This document shows positions 23,777 to 35,045 of a stretch of 64,000 nucleotides of DNA, piece after piece. Source of the DNA: Sialis fuliginosa (Eukaryota; Arthropoda; Insecta; Megaloptera; Sialidae); contig OY540816.1 of NCBI GenBank assembly GCA_961205875.1, positions 6,148,701 to 6,212,700 of the forward strand. The letters run 5' to 3'. Position numbers and translations under genes: made by a program. The notes under the pieces are model-generated. The model was given only the letters and a program-made list of their open reading frames with translations, searched no databases and was not told the DNA's origin. How positions within the stretch are numbered: the stretch's first letter is position 1; every line of letters begins with the position of its first letter.

Positions 23777-24183
23777 ATATAGATAATAGATTTTAACGAC
23801 AATTTTAATGATGGATATATTTCACAATAGAGCTGAAAATCTTACTCTTCACTGACTACAGACAGAGAATAAAAACGCTTTGTGGTGACTTTTTCCCTCA
23901 CCGTGATTCAGAAAGTAGGATAATTCTTTTTTTGAACAAACAGATGGCGCAATGAGTGGACATGACACTAAGTGATTTAATAATCGGGGGATTGTGCTAC
24001 AAGAGTTTGTATTTGTACTTCAAGCACTTGATTTTTCTCTATGAAGTCTGAAACAAAGACTTTTTATTCAGAGTGAAATAATAATCTGCTTTATAAAACA
24101 GTGAATCGCCAACAAATTGTTATTCATTAAATTCTTAAATTAATTTTATACATCTATTGTATTTATTGTATATTTCGTAAAAG
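23777..24183. other. No gene seen
   Basis: Somewhat more complex sequence (CAGATGGCGCAATGAGTGGA) but no frame. Confidence 0.45.
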
Positions 24184-24298
24184 TAGGGTAAAACCGGGAT
24201 AGATGCCGCACTTTTTGAAATGGCCTCCTAATTTTAAAAATATTAATTAATCCTGAATAATCTCTCTAAATATAGCTAGTTTAATCTTTTATATTACA

Positions 24299-25047
24299 CT
24301 AGCGCATTGGCCCGGTGTTACCCGGGGATATTAATTTAATTAAACATAAAGTAATTATGCCCACCCGACATGCCCACCCAACATGCCCACCCAACATGCC
24401 CACCCAACATGCCCACCCAACATGCTAACAACACACGGTTCACCACGAATTGTTTTTTTCCGGCTTCATGAAATTTACCCAAAATATCCACAAATTATAC
24501 ACCTTAACTTAACCTATCCATTAGTGAAAACCGGAATAAAATCCATTCAGTAGTTATTGAAAAAATCGTCTAAAATTATATTTTCTCCCAGGAAACACCA
24601 GGTCTTATCTTAGAATTTGTATGATAATCAAAAATAAATAAATAGGTTACCTTTCTTGAAGTTCTTTGTTGTAATTTATAAAAATCCGTTTATTTATATT
24701 GTACAATGCATATTTTTTCATGGTGGAAAGATATATATTTGTAGGTATCATGATTCAAACTGACATTCACATATAGTAATTGTTTTCAGCGTCTTATATT
24801 CCATAGCTGTGTTTTTCTATAAATGACAGTTCTATGCTCTGACATCATAGAAACAAAAGACGCTGTGCAAAAGATTTCTTTTCATCTTTTGATGTTAAAT
24901 TTTAGATTTTCATAAAATATTATTAGCCACGATACTGCTCGTAAAAATTATCTGACTATTGCTGAAAACCGCATTGAAATCGGTTCAGTAATTTCGGAGT
25001 CTATAAGCCACACACAAACGAACATTCATTTTTATATATATAGATAG
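24299..25047 (+). mobile_element. Retroposon-like insertion, unclassified
   Basis: It begins AGCGCATTGGCCCGGTGTTA and ends with AACATTCATTTTTATATATATAGATAG, a 3' end style common to RTE-type LINE tails and their SINEs in insects. The start recurs at 45391-45430 (ACATTGGACCCGGTGTTACC). No frame is visible. Confidence 0.45.
24357..24421 (+). repeat. 13-bp minisatellite, five units
   Basis: ATGCCCACCCAAC is repeated five times head to tail; only the first unit differs (one base). The array sits in an insertion that begins GCGCATTGGCCCGGTGTTACC. Confidence 0.95.
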
Positions 25048-25398
25048 ATTATGACTTGTTTTTGTTTAGCTAACAATTACAGATTTTACATAAATTAACT
25101 TTTTGCAGAACAATTTATTTAAGGATAGATGCCTACTTGTATGGATAGATGCCCCATCATGAAAATGCTAAGAAGGATAGGTGCTTGCCGTGTAAGATTG
25201 ATGCTCTAGCGAATAAAATAAGTAAAATATATAGTTTTAAAATGTTTTATTAGTAATCTTTAGAACATAATAAAATTTTTAGAAAAATAACACAACATAG
25301 AGGTCGACATTTTTTTATCCTACTTAATTTAGGTTGAGCTGGAAAGTGATTTCAGTTTTCCACATCTTGAGCAATAGTTTACAGGTTATACACTGAAT

Positions 25399-25611
25399 TC
25401 AGTTGGATTTTAACTTTGTATTTTTATAGTTTTCAAAACCTCCTATGCAATTGTATTTGTCTGTATCTTTAGGGCCATCTTGTCCATCTCTCTCAGTTTT
25501 CTTTACAGGCAAATCTTTAGTTTTCTTTCCTTTAGTTTTATAGTAGTTATTGAGTGGATTTTCTTCGTCATCACTGTTTGAACTGTTAATAATTTGTCGT
25601 TTTCGTGAGGT
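25399..25611 (-). pseudogene. C-terminal coding remnant of a transposon protein
   Basis: Seventy codons are open on the minus strand without a start ATG, ending at a TGA. The translation has real protein character: an acidic, serine-rich segment (SSNSDDEENPLNNYY), then a lysine-rich segment (KTKGKKTKDLPVKK), then a Cys/Gly segment (YNCIGGFENYK). This resembles the charged tails of pogo/Tigger- or piggyBac-type transposases, but I cannot name the family. It lies inside the TA-flanked element and reads toward its left end. Confidence 0.45.
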
Positions 25612-26461
25612 TCAACCCTCATTTACTATTAAATAATTATTATTTTCTTTATCACAAAAATCAGTCCAATGTATGTAATGTATTAGGTATATGAGGGGAT
25701 AGATGCCTCTAAGGGCACCTATACCTCGAAAAATCGGGGCAACTATCCTTTTTAATACGGATAGATGCCCTTTTATTTCTTAAATAAACTAAAAACAAAA
25801 GAGCTATTATTTACACCTAGGTGTACAGGTAATGAACCAGTGTACTGGCATAATAAAAAATATAACATAATTTATTACTACTTATAAAGTTATACAAAGG
25901 CAAATACTTACCTCTGAAACTTTGAAGCATTCGTCGCGTTCGCTGCGGAGATAATCACATGCACAAACGAGACACGTTCGTTCCGCTCAACAGCTTTCGG
26001 GGGACTGAGGTGTGGGGCGCCTACGCTTCTTATTTAAGCTATTAATTCATAGTCGCGAATTTGGGAAATTTGGTTTTTTAAAAACTGCGGCATCTATCCC
26101 GATTTTACCTTATACTTTTTCTTTTTTTCTTTTCTTCGTCATAGAAAAGACAATTTGTCAACATTCAAAGATAAGTACGTCATTATACATTTACATTGTC
26201 AACATCTGATGGTTATCGGTTTATTTATTTCTTCATTTGAAAACCGTAACAATACATACCTACCTATAATAAAAACCATTGCCGACATTTTAATGAATCT
26301 CTTTGAAATATTTATTAACAATACTTTTATATTGCTTGATGGAAAATATTTTGTTAAAAAGTTCACAATAAAATAAATTTGAACTATGTAAATAAAGATT
26401 TAGAAAAAAAGACACATTAAAAAAAATATATTATACGAGTATATTATTAATTACATAGTTA

Positions 26462-26842
26462 CACAAAAAAAGTGCATTGTAGTTTTGGTCGAGCATAGTC
26501 AAAATCAAAATTTTTGGAATTTTCTGTTTGCGAGTTTTTTTTTATTTGTGCTTGAATTTTGAGGTTAGGTTGAATATTTCCAAAAAGGGTGGAGCGTACC
26601 AAAAAAAAAACGAACTATATAGCGTTGTAGTATTGGTAAACATAGTCGTAATCCAAATTTTTGAAATTATTTGCATATCCGTTTTTTTTATTATTTGTGG
26701 TTGAATTTTGGTTTTAGTCAACTTGAAAAAATGTAACCTAAACCCAAAATTCAAACTCGAACAAAAAAACTGGTTAGCAAAAAATTACAAAAATTTGGAT
26801 TTCGACTATGCTCTACCAATACTACAATGTTCTTTTTTTCTG
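26462..26842. mobile_element. TA-flanked foldback element
   Basis: The ends CACAAAAAAAGTGCATTGTA and TACAATGTTCTTTTTTTCTG are inverted, with TA outside. CGAGCATAGTC and GACTATGCTC lie in the arms. The left arm is followed by a direct, diverged copy of itself (about 26620-26715). Confidence 0.75.
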
Positions 26843-26862
26843 TATAGCTGTACTTATTATAT

Positions 26863-27359
26863 AAAAAAAACATCGGCCAAGTAAATGCACAGTGCTTCAT
26901 TGTACTAAATTCACCAAAGATAGTTAATTATTGAACAATTTAAATAAAAACCGATAGTGTTCAGATAAATTACCTGACATTGGTTAACCATTTAATTTTT
27001 ATACAAATTTTACTAAAAAATCTTAGTTCGAAATTTATCTTAAGATGCACCTGATTTTAATTTTTTGACATTTTCAAACTAAATCTAAATTTATGCAAAC
27101 GTCAAAATGACATTTAAAACGCTAAAATGACCCAACCAACCAAGTTTCATTAATATCGGTTTAGTGGTTCATGAGTTATGCGTGTGACAAGGATTCAGGA
27201 GATAGACGGACGGACGGACACAGACAGACACGGAACGAAAAGTGTTTGTCTTGACGTGAAACGGAAAGATCAATTTAAAATTTTGAAATCGGAGAACATT
27301 TTTTTTGTCTCAATCTGAAACGATCACAAAGCTTCTCGTATCTTCGATATTGCAAGGAA
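26863..27359 (-). mobile_element. Family A dispersed element, internally deleted
   Basis: CATCGGCCAAGTAAATGCAC is at the left and GCTTCTCGTATCTTCGATAT at the right. A GACGGACGGACACAGACAGA microsatellite is present. The copy lacks about 200 bases of the middle compared with 38828-39661. Confidence 0.75.
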
Positions 27360-27803
27360 ACAATGTCTCCTGTTATTTAATTTTTATTAAAATCATATCA
27401 TTATATGTATTAGTGTTGTTTAATCTATGAATCGAAACATTTGATACTATTTTTATATTTAATTATAATTAATTCACTAAAAAATAACATGATATAACAT
27501 ATGTACACGTTGTACTGTTTAGTAGGTATAAGAACTTCAGAGATATTCAAGCAGAAATGTATAAATAAAAAAATATAACATTTTTGCATGGGGTGTCAGA
27601 GCTAAAATAAGGCTTTTTTATAGAAAGTCAAGTGGGGTATCAAAATATAAGTTTTAATCTGTACTTACCTTATTTTTCTCTCAAAATGACACCAGAAAGT
27701 AGCTCGAAATAATAATTTATAAATATTGGAGACGTTGGGATAGAACTAACATAATTGCATATGCCTGGATCATTTATTTAATATTATTACCGAATAGTAT
27801 ATA

Positions 27804-28200
27804 CAATGTATTCCAAATTGATTAAGACATAGGATATTTAACATGGGGACAATTAGAAATGTTGTAGTAACCTTTGGTCAAATTTAACGATGTGTGATTG
27901 GTGCATTTTGAAATGCCGCCTCGAAACTAACTGATAAATTTTGAATTGATTAACAGTATTTTGTTTTCAACAATAAAATACATTAATGAAATAAAAGTAA
28001 GCATCCTATATAAAATTATGACAATATTTTTTGACAGATATAAATTTGGAAACAAAATACTAATTACTATTTTATTAAATTTTGTGGCGGCATTTCAAAA
28101 TGCACCAATCACACATCGTTAAATTTAACCAAAGGTTACTACAACACTTAATTTCTCCTATGTTAAATTTCCTATGTCTTAATCAACTTGGAATACACTG
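27804..28200. mobile_element. TA-flanked foldback MITE
   Basis: Arms of about 150 bases are inverted copies (ATTCCAAATTGATTAAGACA with TGTCTTAATCAACTTGGAAT; GATGTGTGATTGGTGCATTT with its complement). TA lies outside both ends. The loop is short and AT-rich. Confidence 0.8.
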
Positions 28201-28811
28201 TATGTGACGTCACTGCACATCATATATTTTAGAATAACGTGAGACGTCGAAATTTTATTAAACAATAAATATAAAATAATTTTTAGCTCCAGACTTTTCT
28301 GTTTACGAAACCACCATAAATAGAAATAATGAATAATAAAAGTATATCACAACACATAAATGCACAATGCACAGCTTTTTATTTCTATTTTATGAACTAA
28401 ACTCGTACTTAAACTCACATTAAACTGTCTGCATTCCAGACAGACCATAACACACATAAACTACAATTAAATTATTTCGAAAATAATTTCAAAAATAAAG
28501 TCCACTAGCAACAAGTTGTAGAATATTCATATATCATAGAGGATTTGCGTGTATGTGTCAGTGGCGACTCGCTAGGTTAGACTATAAAATAAACAATTCT
28601 AAAATTTTAATTTCAATTTATAAATGATAACTAATAGTTAATATTTTTAAGCAGTCAGTAAAATCAATGTACACTTCAATATTAATAATATTAAAAAATA
28701 ATTAATCGAATGTTTTTCCTAATATCAAAAATATTGATTTTACATGTGTATATGTATAGGTATAAGTTCAATTTTCATATTAATTTCTAATAATATATAT
28801 ATAATACTATA

Positions 28812-28987
28812 ATAAAAACAAACTTGTTTGTCTAAACGTCAAGTCACATGAATATTATTGAGATAACGACATCGTTCTCAAATTTAAATCTTTATTAATA
28901 GCCTGACGATGATTCTGTGAATCGAAAGCTTGCGATTACCTTTTCTTGAATAAATTTTGACCTTTAGACAAACAAGTTTGTTTTTAT
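28812..28987 (+). mobile_element. Inverted-repeat element carrying a second hammerhead-like core
   Basis: The ends are an inverted repeat of about 21 bases (AAACAAACTTGTTTGTCTAAA and its complement). Inside, CTGACGA (28903-28909), a GATT/AATC stem with a five-base loop, and GAAA (28924-28927) match the conserved hammerhead strands. As in the 38.3-kb copy, one extra base lies between the core and stem II. Stem III and the cleavage site are not convincing. The trailing TTGAATAAATTTTGACC resembles 3' ends of Penelope-like elements. It is related in type, but not in sequence, to the 38.3-kb family. Confidence 0.45.
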
Positions 28988-29129
28988 TTATATTTAACGT
29001 CACTACTATTATATTATTATACTATAATATTATTTATTATAGTATAATATATAATATAACAAACGTTATTGATTAACACGCTCAGTTGTATTTCTGTATA
29101 ATAGTATGGCTAAAACAGAATTTTAAATA

Positions 29130-29930
29130 TTTTTTTCTTTTTTAATAAGCCGATTTTTACGAAATCCGAATTTTGATGGAATTATCCATTTTGACCTAAC
29201 CTGAATCTATTATATTTTCGCCATGATGTATGTGTGTCTGTCTGTAAACATTTTAGTCAAATACGACAAATCTTAAAAGGGTGAAATTTTATAATTAAGA
29301 TTAATTTTTGTCTGGTAAGAAAACCTCCTATTTTTGAAAATTATCGAATTAGAGTTTATGTTCTATTCATTTGGCAAAAAAATTTGAAAAAATACCTAAT
29401 TTAAAATTATATGTCAAATGGTTCAGAACAGAGAAGAAATATCTGCTATGAGTGTCATGGGACTTTCTTATACGTATTACAGAGATTGAACGTATTTGCC
29501 ATAGGTACTATTCGACTTTCTTATACGTAATACTGAGAGTGAACAGTGTGGGTGATTCTAATTAATTATGTAAAAGAATCTTTGTAGCTAAATCATAAAT
29601 AGGTAATGGAAATAAATGAATAGGACATAAATTATAGATAGAAATATACTCGATATTTTTTTCTAAAGCATTTTTCTCTTATTTGCATAAGAGTAAACAT
29701 CCGTTTCCGGTTTAGTAATTACGTTTAAAAAAATTAATTTTATAAATGTTGTAGAGAATATTATTATTTATAATTTATGTCCCATTAATTTTATTTGTTT
29801 GTCAGAAATATTTTGAAATAAAATTAGAATTACGTGCACTGTTTCTCTTAACATTATGTATGATAAAGTCCCGTGGCTCCCATGGCAGATATTTTATTCT
29901 AATGTTTGAAAAAATTAATTTTGTGATGAG
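29130..29930 (+). mobile_element. Family B dispersed element
   Basis: It has ATTTTGATGGAATTATCCAT, CGCCATGATGTATGTGTGTC, then AAATACGACAAATCTTAAAAGG, several ACTTTCTTATACGTA copies (29462, 29516) and the CCATGGCAGATATTTTATTC end. It matches 35046-35985 in the opposite orientation. Confidence 0.65.
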
Positions 29931-30187
29931 ATTATGAAAATCTATAAGAGAGAATACCATATGTTTATCATGAATACACTATAGGAAAATGTATTTAGAA
30001 TAGGCATGATGCCTAATTTTTAAAAACTATTTTATGATGATCTTAAGTGTCTCCTATTTCTAAAAAATACTTATTTCTGCAGAAAATAAAGGTTTAATCA
30101 CAAAAATTGACTCTTTTAAAACTAATTTTGAATTTGACGCCAAAACGTTCGCAGGTGTTATGACGCATTTTTGAGATCACGCCTATG

Positions 30188-32038
30188 CACTATGGGCCAG
30201 GAGACCCTGTTCTGTGGCCAAAAGTCTACTTTCGAATTTGAGAAAACGAATTAGACCACTGAATTCAGCATTAATTGAAGTAGTTATGATGACAATTACA
30301 TGTTGATTAATCAATTCCTGTTCAAATGACAGGGGCGCAAAGTTGAAAAATGTATAAAAAAAAATTATGTTACTGTCGCTTGTAAAATGTAATATTTATT
30401 GTAAAGTCATAAATTTCAAGCCGTATATTTGAATTATTTCATTCGTGGAAGTTCAAAAATTATTTTAAATGTCATATGAATGCGTTATTTTCAGTTTTAC
30501 TGAAGTAAAACCACATTTTTAGTATAAAAAAACAAGATTTTTCAGCAAAGCACCTGCTGCCGATTGCGAATACCGAAAGATACCGCCTTGTATTAAGTAA
30601 TGAGACCCACGAATGTCTTCTCTAGGATGTGCACTTCAGCCTAGATCTGCCCCTTTTTGCCCGTTTTCATTTGCTTGACTGTGAAACTCTTCTAAACGTA
30701 CAACAATGATATGTACAATGTACATATTTATTTCACATTGTATAAACGAATATAGTACTACGAGTGTACAAACTTTCTCTGGACCGTGAAATTTGAGGGG
30801 TGTCTTCCTTTTATGATCTAAGCACTCATTAAGAAAATATTTTTTTAAATTCAACCCCTACGGGGGTAAAAAGGGGTGTAAAATTTTGTATGGGAAAATA
30901 TTTTTTGGTTGGATTTATTTGAAACTTAAAATGAATACTCTACAATACAAATAATGAAACTAGTATTTACATAAGTATTTCTCAAAATTAAACTACTAAG
31001 GGGTGCAAGGGGGTGGAAAAGTTTATATGTCGAAAAAAATTTGTTTGTATTCACTCGAATGAAACATTGCACACATATTGTACAAGACAAATAGCATTTT
31101 TGAAAATTCAACCCCTAAGAGATGGGAGGGGGGGGGGTTATTGGTGTTTAATTTTCAAAATTATGATATATTTATTTACATATTTTTTTACGATATTAAG
31201 GTAAATTCGGACAAAATAATATTCAATTAAAATAAAAATTTCAACCCCTAATAGCGTAAAAGGTGGACGAGGGTGGGTTTTTGATATGTTTATCTGCATA
31301 GTTTCTTGAGTTATACAGGTGAATTTGGGCAAAATAGTCTTCAATAAAAAAAAATGGACATTCAACCCCTAATGGCCGGGGTAGTCAGGGGGTGGGTTTA
31401 TGCAATTTTTAAGTAAGATCCGAGATATTTACAATTATTTATAGGTAATAAAAAAAATTTTTATATTTCATTCCTTGTCACGTATGAAGGGTTGCAATTA
31501 GTTTCATTCATAGTGTTACAGCGAAACTTTGTTATGGATTGTTGTAAGGAGATTACTTGTATTTAGATTCTTATTTTTTTACACCGCGTGCTTACCCTTA
31601 TAAAATTAATTTTATTTAAATTGGATAACTTTTGAAATATCTTGGTCGCCATATTGGATCCGCCATTTTGAATTTTTAAATTTTATAAAAAAATTGAAAT
31701 CAGCGTCCCAATATAACGGTATAAAATGAATTTTATTAAAATCGGATAACTTTTGAAATATCTTGGTCGCCATATTGGATCCGCCATTTTGAATTTTTAA
31801 ATTTTCATAAAAAATTTGAAATTAGCGTCCCAATAAAACCTTACAAAATGAATTTTATTTAAATTGGAGAACTTTTGAAATATATTAGTCGCCATATTGG
31901 TTCCGCCATTTTGAATTTTTTAATTTTTATTAAAAATTTGAAATCAGCGTCCAAAAAAAACCTTATAAAATGAATTTTAACTAAAACGGATAACTTCTGG
32001 ACTTTTGGCCATAGAACAGGGTCTCCTGGCCCATAGTG
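30188..32038. mobile_element. Transib-like DNA transposon, 1851 bp, 5-bp TSD CTATG
   Basis: The terminal inverted repeats are about 39 bases with one mismatch and begin CACTATGGGCCAGGAGACCC. The element is flanked by CTATG (30183-30187 and 32039-32043). Ends beginning CACWATGG with 5-bp duplications are the signature of Transib, the superfamily related to RAG1. I see no transposase frame, so the copy is non-autonomous or decayed. The right half contains a three-unit subterminal tandem repeat. The left half contains several stretches based on CAACCCCTAAGGGG. It is inserted into a MITE whose two halves lie on either side; an uninterrupted copy of that MITE occurs at 4177-4566. Confidence 0.75.
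31622..31990 (+). repeat. Three 121-bp subterminal tandem repeats inside the Transib-like element
   Basis: The phrase GGATAACTTTTGAAATAT recurs at about 31623, 31744 and 31866 with a degenerate fourth start near 31988, a period of about 121 bases. Each unit contains CGCCATATTGG and CCGCCATTTTGAATTTTT. The array runs into the right terminal inverted repeat, as is common for transposase-binding subterminal repeats. Confidence 0.85.
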
Positions 32039-32479
32039 CTATGTAAACACTCCTTGTCAACAATAATAAATCCTTGTTCCATCGCTAACGTTTTTCGGTT
32101 TTAGTTTTGGTAACACAAAACTGAGCAAATTGATAATTTAAAACCACAAAATAATTTATAAACAGTGCAGATATTAATGAAACAAAAATTATGTTTACTT
32201 AGCCGTGACGTCATCCACTCTGACATGGCGGATTGCTGTATTTTGTGTTTTTATTTTAACAAAAATCATATTATTCTCGCTTTTATTATAAAAATAAATA
32301 CATTTTTTAGAATCTTTTTAACCTATTTCATTATTTAAAATCATAATTTCAATGATACTTTGTTACTGACATCATGCCTATTCTACGTATTCAGAATATT
32401 AAAAACATAAGTCGAAACGAACAACACTTACAGCGTCGGATAAGGTTTGACAAGCAACAAGTTAAAACATATTTCATAA

Positions 32480-32760
32480 AGGATTTCCACCCCCTGGTAC
32501 AGACACATCAACACACACACGATTTCCCCCATCTGGGCAGATTTTCCGCGCCAAAAGTCGATGGCGGGGACCACAGCCACGGCGGATCGCGTTCGCCGCC
32601 ATTTTGTAGCGCAGGCAACGCTTACCTAAAGCGGCGATGCACATTACATCAATCAGCATGACTAATCTCCCTCAAAGAAACTTTGCTCTTCGGAAAACTT
32701 TACCGTGTTTGCCATTATTTTGTGCTTATATACAAGGGAGAGATTTTTATCTGTAACAAC
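32480..32760. other. GC-rich, non-repetitive island with E2F- and YY1/Pho-like motifs
   Basis: This stretch is far richer in G+C and CpG than its surroundings and is not seen elsewhere in the window. It contains TTTTCCGCGCC (E2F-like) and GCCGCCATTTTG (YY1/Pho-like). On the minus strand, ACAAAATGG is a good start context for a 42-codon frame (ending before 32474), and TTTAGGTAAGC resembles a splice donor. It may be a promoter or a 5' exon of a minus-strand gene. I do not recognise the short protein. Confidence 0.35.
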
Positions 32761-33223
32761 TGTGTTGAAAACAAGGGAACAGTTAAAATACATTACCGCT
32801 TTTTATTATAATGATTATTACTTGAAAATACGTGACATTTACATGCGACTTTTTTTTGTAAAAGGGTGAGCACATCTTTTTCAAAGACTTCCGCGTTAAA
32901 AGTTTTTTGTTTTAATTAAAAAGGTTTTAAAAGTTTTTAAACCATGCTATTAAAAATAATTTTATTTTATGAAAATATTATTACTACATAAAATACTTAA
33001 GCGTTTCATATAAATACTTTACCACACGTCGTAAATTTAATTTAATTTAATTTTCATTATTTTATCACCTAATTATTGATTTTTATACAAGGTTACTCAA
33101 ATTTAATAATCGAGTTATTTATTTGCGTAACTATTTTATAAGTTTAGGATATTCAATTACACTTTTTAAGCAAGATTTTTTATTTTTTTATTAATGATTT
33201 CATAGATCAGGTTTCGTATATTA

Positions 33224-33924
33224 CTTCCTCGCAATATCGAAGATACGAGAAGCATTGTGATCGTTTCAGATTGAGACAAAAAAAATGTTCTCCAATTTCA
33301 AAATTTTAAATTGATTTATCCGTTACACGTCAAGACAAACACTTTTCGTTCCGTATCTGTCTGTCTGTCCGTCCGTCCGTCCGTCTGTCCCCTGAATCCT
33401 TGTCACACGCATAACTCATTAATCACTGAACCGATATTATTGAAATTTGGTCGGATGGTTGGGTCTAGTTTGAGGACGGTCCCATTTCAAAATCATCAAA
33501 ATCGTGTGTAAGGGGGAGGGGTGACATTCCAAAATATTTATTTTTTCAAGATATCTCAAGAACTACACATTTTACGTGATTTTATAGAATCTTTTTTGTA
33601 AAGCATTAAATTTCCTATAATATGGGTCTACAACATTTGTTGTAAAATATTCCCTTACAATGATTTATCTCAATTTATTTTTAAAATTCGTGTTTTGTTT
33701 TTCTGAATTGACATGTCAAAAAATTAAAAATATATGAAAAAAGTAATCAGGTGTGTCTTGAGAAAAATTTTCGAACTAATATTTTTTTAGTAAAATTGTA
33801 TAAAAATTAAATGGTTAACCAATTCCAGGCAATTTATCTCAACATTAAAAATTGTTCAATAATTAACTCTTTGGTTTATTTAGCACGAGGAAGCACTTTA
33901 AATTTACTTGGCAGATGTTTTTTT
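33224..33924 (+). mobile_element. Family A dispersed element
   Basis: CTTCCTCGCAATATCGAAGA is at the left, then (TCTG)n and (TCCG)n, ATCCTTGTCACACGCATAAC, and ACTTGGCAGATGTTTTTT at the right. The open frame 33311-33511 is only a readthrough of the microsatellite. Confidence 0.8.
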
Positions 33925-33957
33925 CTTCTCTTTATTGTGAATTAAAAATAGTCATTA

Positions 33958-34770
33958 GTTATACAGGGTGGGGCAATAGTGCGTGGAAGTTCGATAGCTT
34001 GTACACCATAACAGATAAAAAAAATCATTCTAATGCAGATGTAAACTGTGAGTAAATGCGCATACATTGAAATTATTTTCAAATATATAGGGTGCTACAA
34101 AAAGTATGGCACGTTTAAGGTAATTTTTTTAAATAGAATGCCCTGAATATTTTTGTATATTTAACACTTTTCTTGGGATGTTTATTCATATCTAAAATAT
34201 TAGCTCTGGTTTAGACGTAATAATGTTTTTTTCAAAAAAAAATATTTTTACATTACTCCACTTAAAATTTCACCATTTCCGCGGCGGTAGCTTTGAAGAC
34301 GAAATTAAACATGGACCTTACTGTAGGAGGTTTTAGGGTACTCTTGTTTAAATATCTTAGAGCCACCATGTACAGGGTGTTCAAAATTAATTTTCAAATT
34401 CTGATAACATCAAAGTTATTCTTCTAAACTATTTCAAATGGAACACCCTATATATTTTTTAATAATGTTATGTAGAGCTACTAAACGAACATTTTTTGTG
34501 TGATCCTATTTGTAACCATTTTTGATTTATTGAGCAAAAAGTACAAAACAAAAAAATATTTACTAAAAAAAATTAAATTTTTTTCAAATAAATTAAAACA
34601 ACATGTACAGGTTGTTCATTAGAAAAAAAATTGAACGAATAAATTTCTCAACCATAGAATAATAATTAAGGTAAAGTTAAGTACGAAAATGTAATGTCAA
34701 AATGATTTTTTATAGGAAAAATTATACGTTATAACGAGATTAAAATATACATATATGTATATGGTGTTAA
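33958..34770 (+). mobile_element. Cluster of TACAGGGTG-type repeat fragments
   Basis: TACAGGGTGGGGCAATAG (33963), TATAGGGTGCTACAAAAAGT (34087), GTACAGGGTGTTCAAAATT (34372), GGAACACCCTATATATTT (34440) and TACAGGTTGTTCATTAG (34604) are end-like pieces of DNA elements related to the arms of the 36.48-kb palindrome. No complete element can be delimited. Confidence 0.45.
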
Positions 34771-34789
34771 AATAAGAGGAAGCTGAAAA

Positions 34790-35045
34790 TTTCTCGGCCT
34801 GGGATGCTTCTCGCTATTGTAATTGCTCGTGCTATAGGTCACTAGTTCCGCAGTTCTTCATTCTTGTCATTCTTTTAAATGCATCTATAATTAAACGATA
34901 AACGTCACCATGTCTGAATCATCGTCGCACATTCTGAAAATTTAACATCGCGACGCCATTCAGTTCCTGACCTAAAATAAGAAAACACCAAAAGAGTTCT
35001 TGTTCGCTGTTTACGAAGAATCTGGACCGTCTTATTTCACAGTCA
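34790..35045 (+). pseudogene. Mariner transposase N-terminal fragment, decayed
   Basis: From ATG 34910 the translation, read through two stops, shows the mariner helix-turn-helix hallmarks: HRDAIQFLT, KKTPKEF, then VYEESGPSYFTVK. In intact mariners this N-terminal domain binds the terminal repeats and is followed by the D,D34D catalytic domain, absent here. The fragment is cut off by the family B element at 35046. The 5' flank (about 34790-34909) matches the flank of the inverted fragment at 36.0-36.46 kb. Confidence 0.6.

Larger units (their letters stand above)
24186..26110. mobile_element. TA-flanked DNA transposon, 1925 bp, with GGATAGATGCC repeats
   Basis: The ends GGGTAAAACCGGGATAGATG and CATCTATCCCGATTTTACCT form an inverted repeat of about 25 bases with two or three mismatches, flanked by TA. 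GGATAGATGCC or its complement recurs at least five times inside (for example 25122, 25142, 25690 and 25757). A coding remnant lies on the minus strand at 25399-25611, and a retroposon-like insertion with a 13-bp minisatellite lies at about 24299-25047. TA duplication suggests the Tc1/mariner/pogo group, but this is not proven. Confidence 0.7.
29998..32382 (-). mobile_element. MITE copy interrupted by the Transib-like element
   Basis: The ends are AATAGGCATGATGCC at the left and its complement-like CATCATGCCTATT at the right. The two flanking pieces (29998-30187 and 32039-32382) together match the copy at 4177-4566 in reverse orientation, including the ATTTCTGCAGAAAATAAAGG and TGGCGGATTGCTGTA phrases. 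The Transib-like element split it. Confidence 0.7.

Noticed and set aside
24299..25047. hAT or pogo terminal repeats for the GCGCATTGGCCCGG insertion
   Set aside because: Only the left start recurs (45.39 kb) and the right end is a TATATATAGAT-type tail without an inverted partner, so a retroposon is more likely.
33311..33511. Open frame with repeated Ser-Val-Cys-Leu
   Set aside because: It is translation of the (TCTG)n microsatellite of family A; the same artefact occurs at 6919, 38929, 51168 and 51312.
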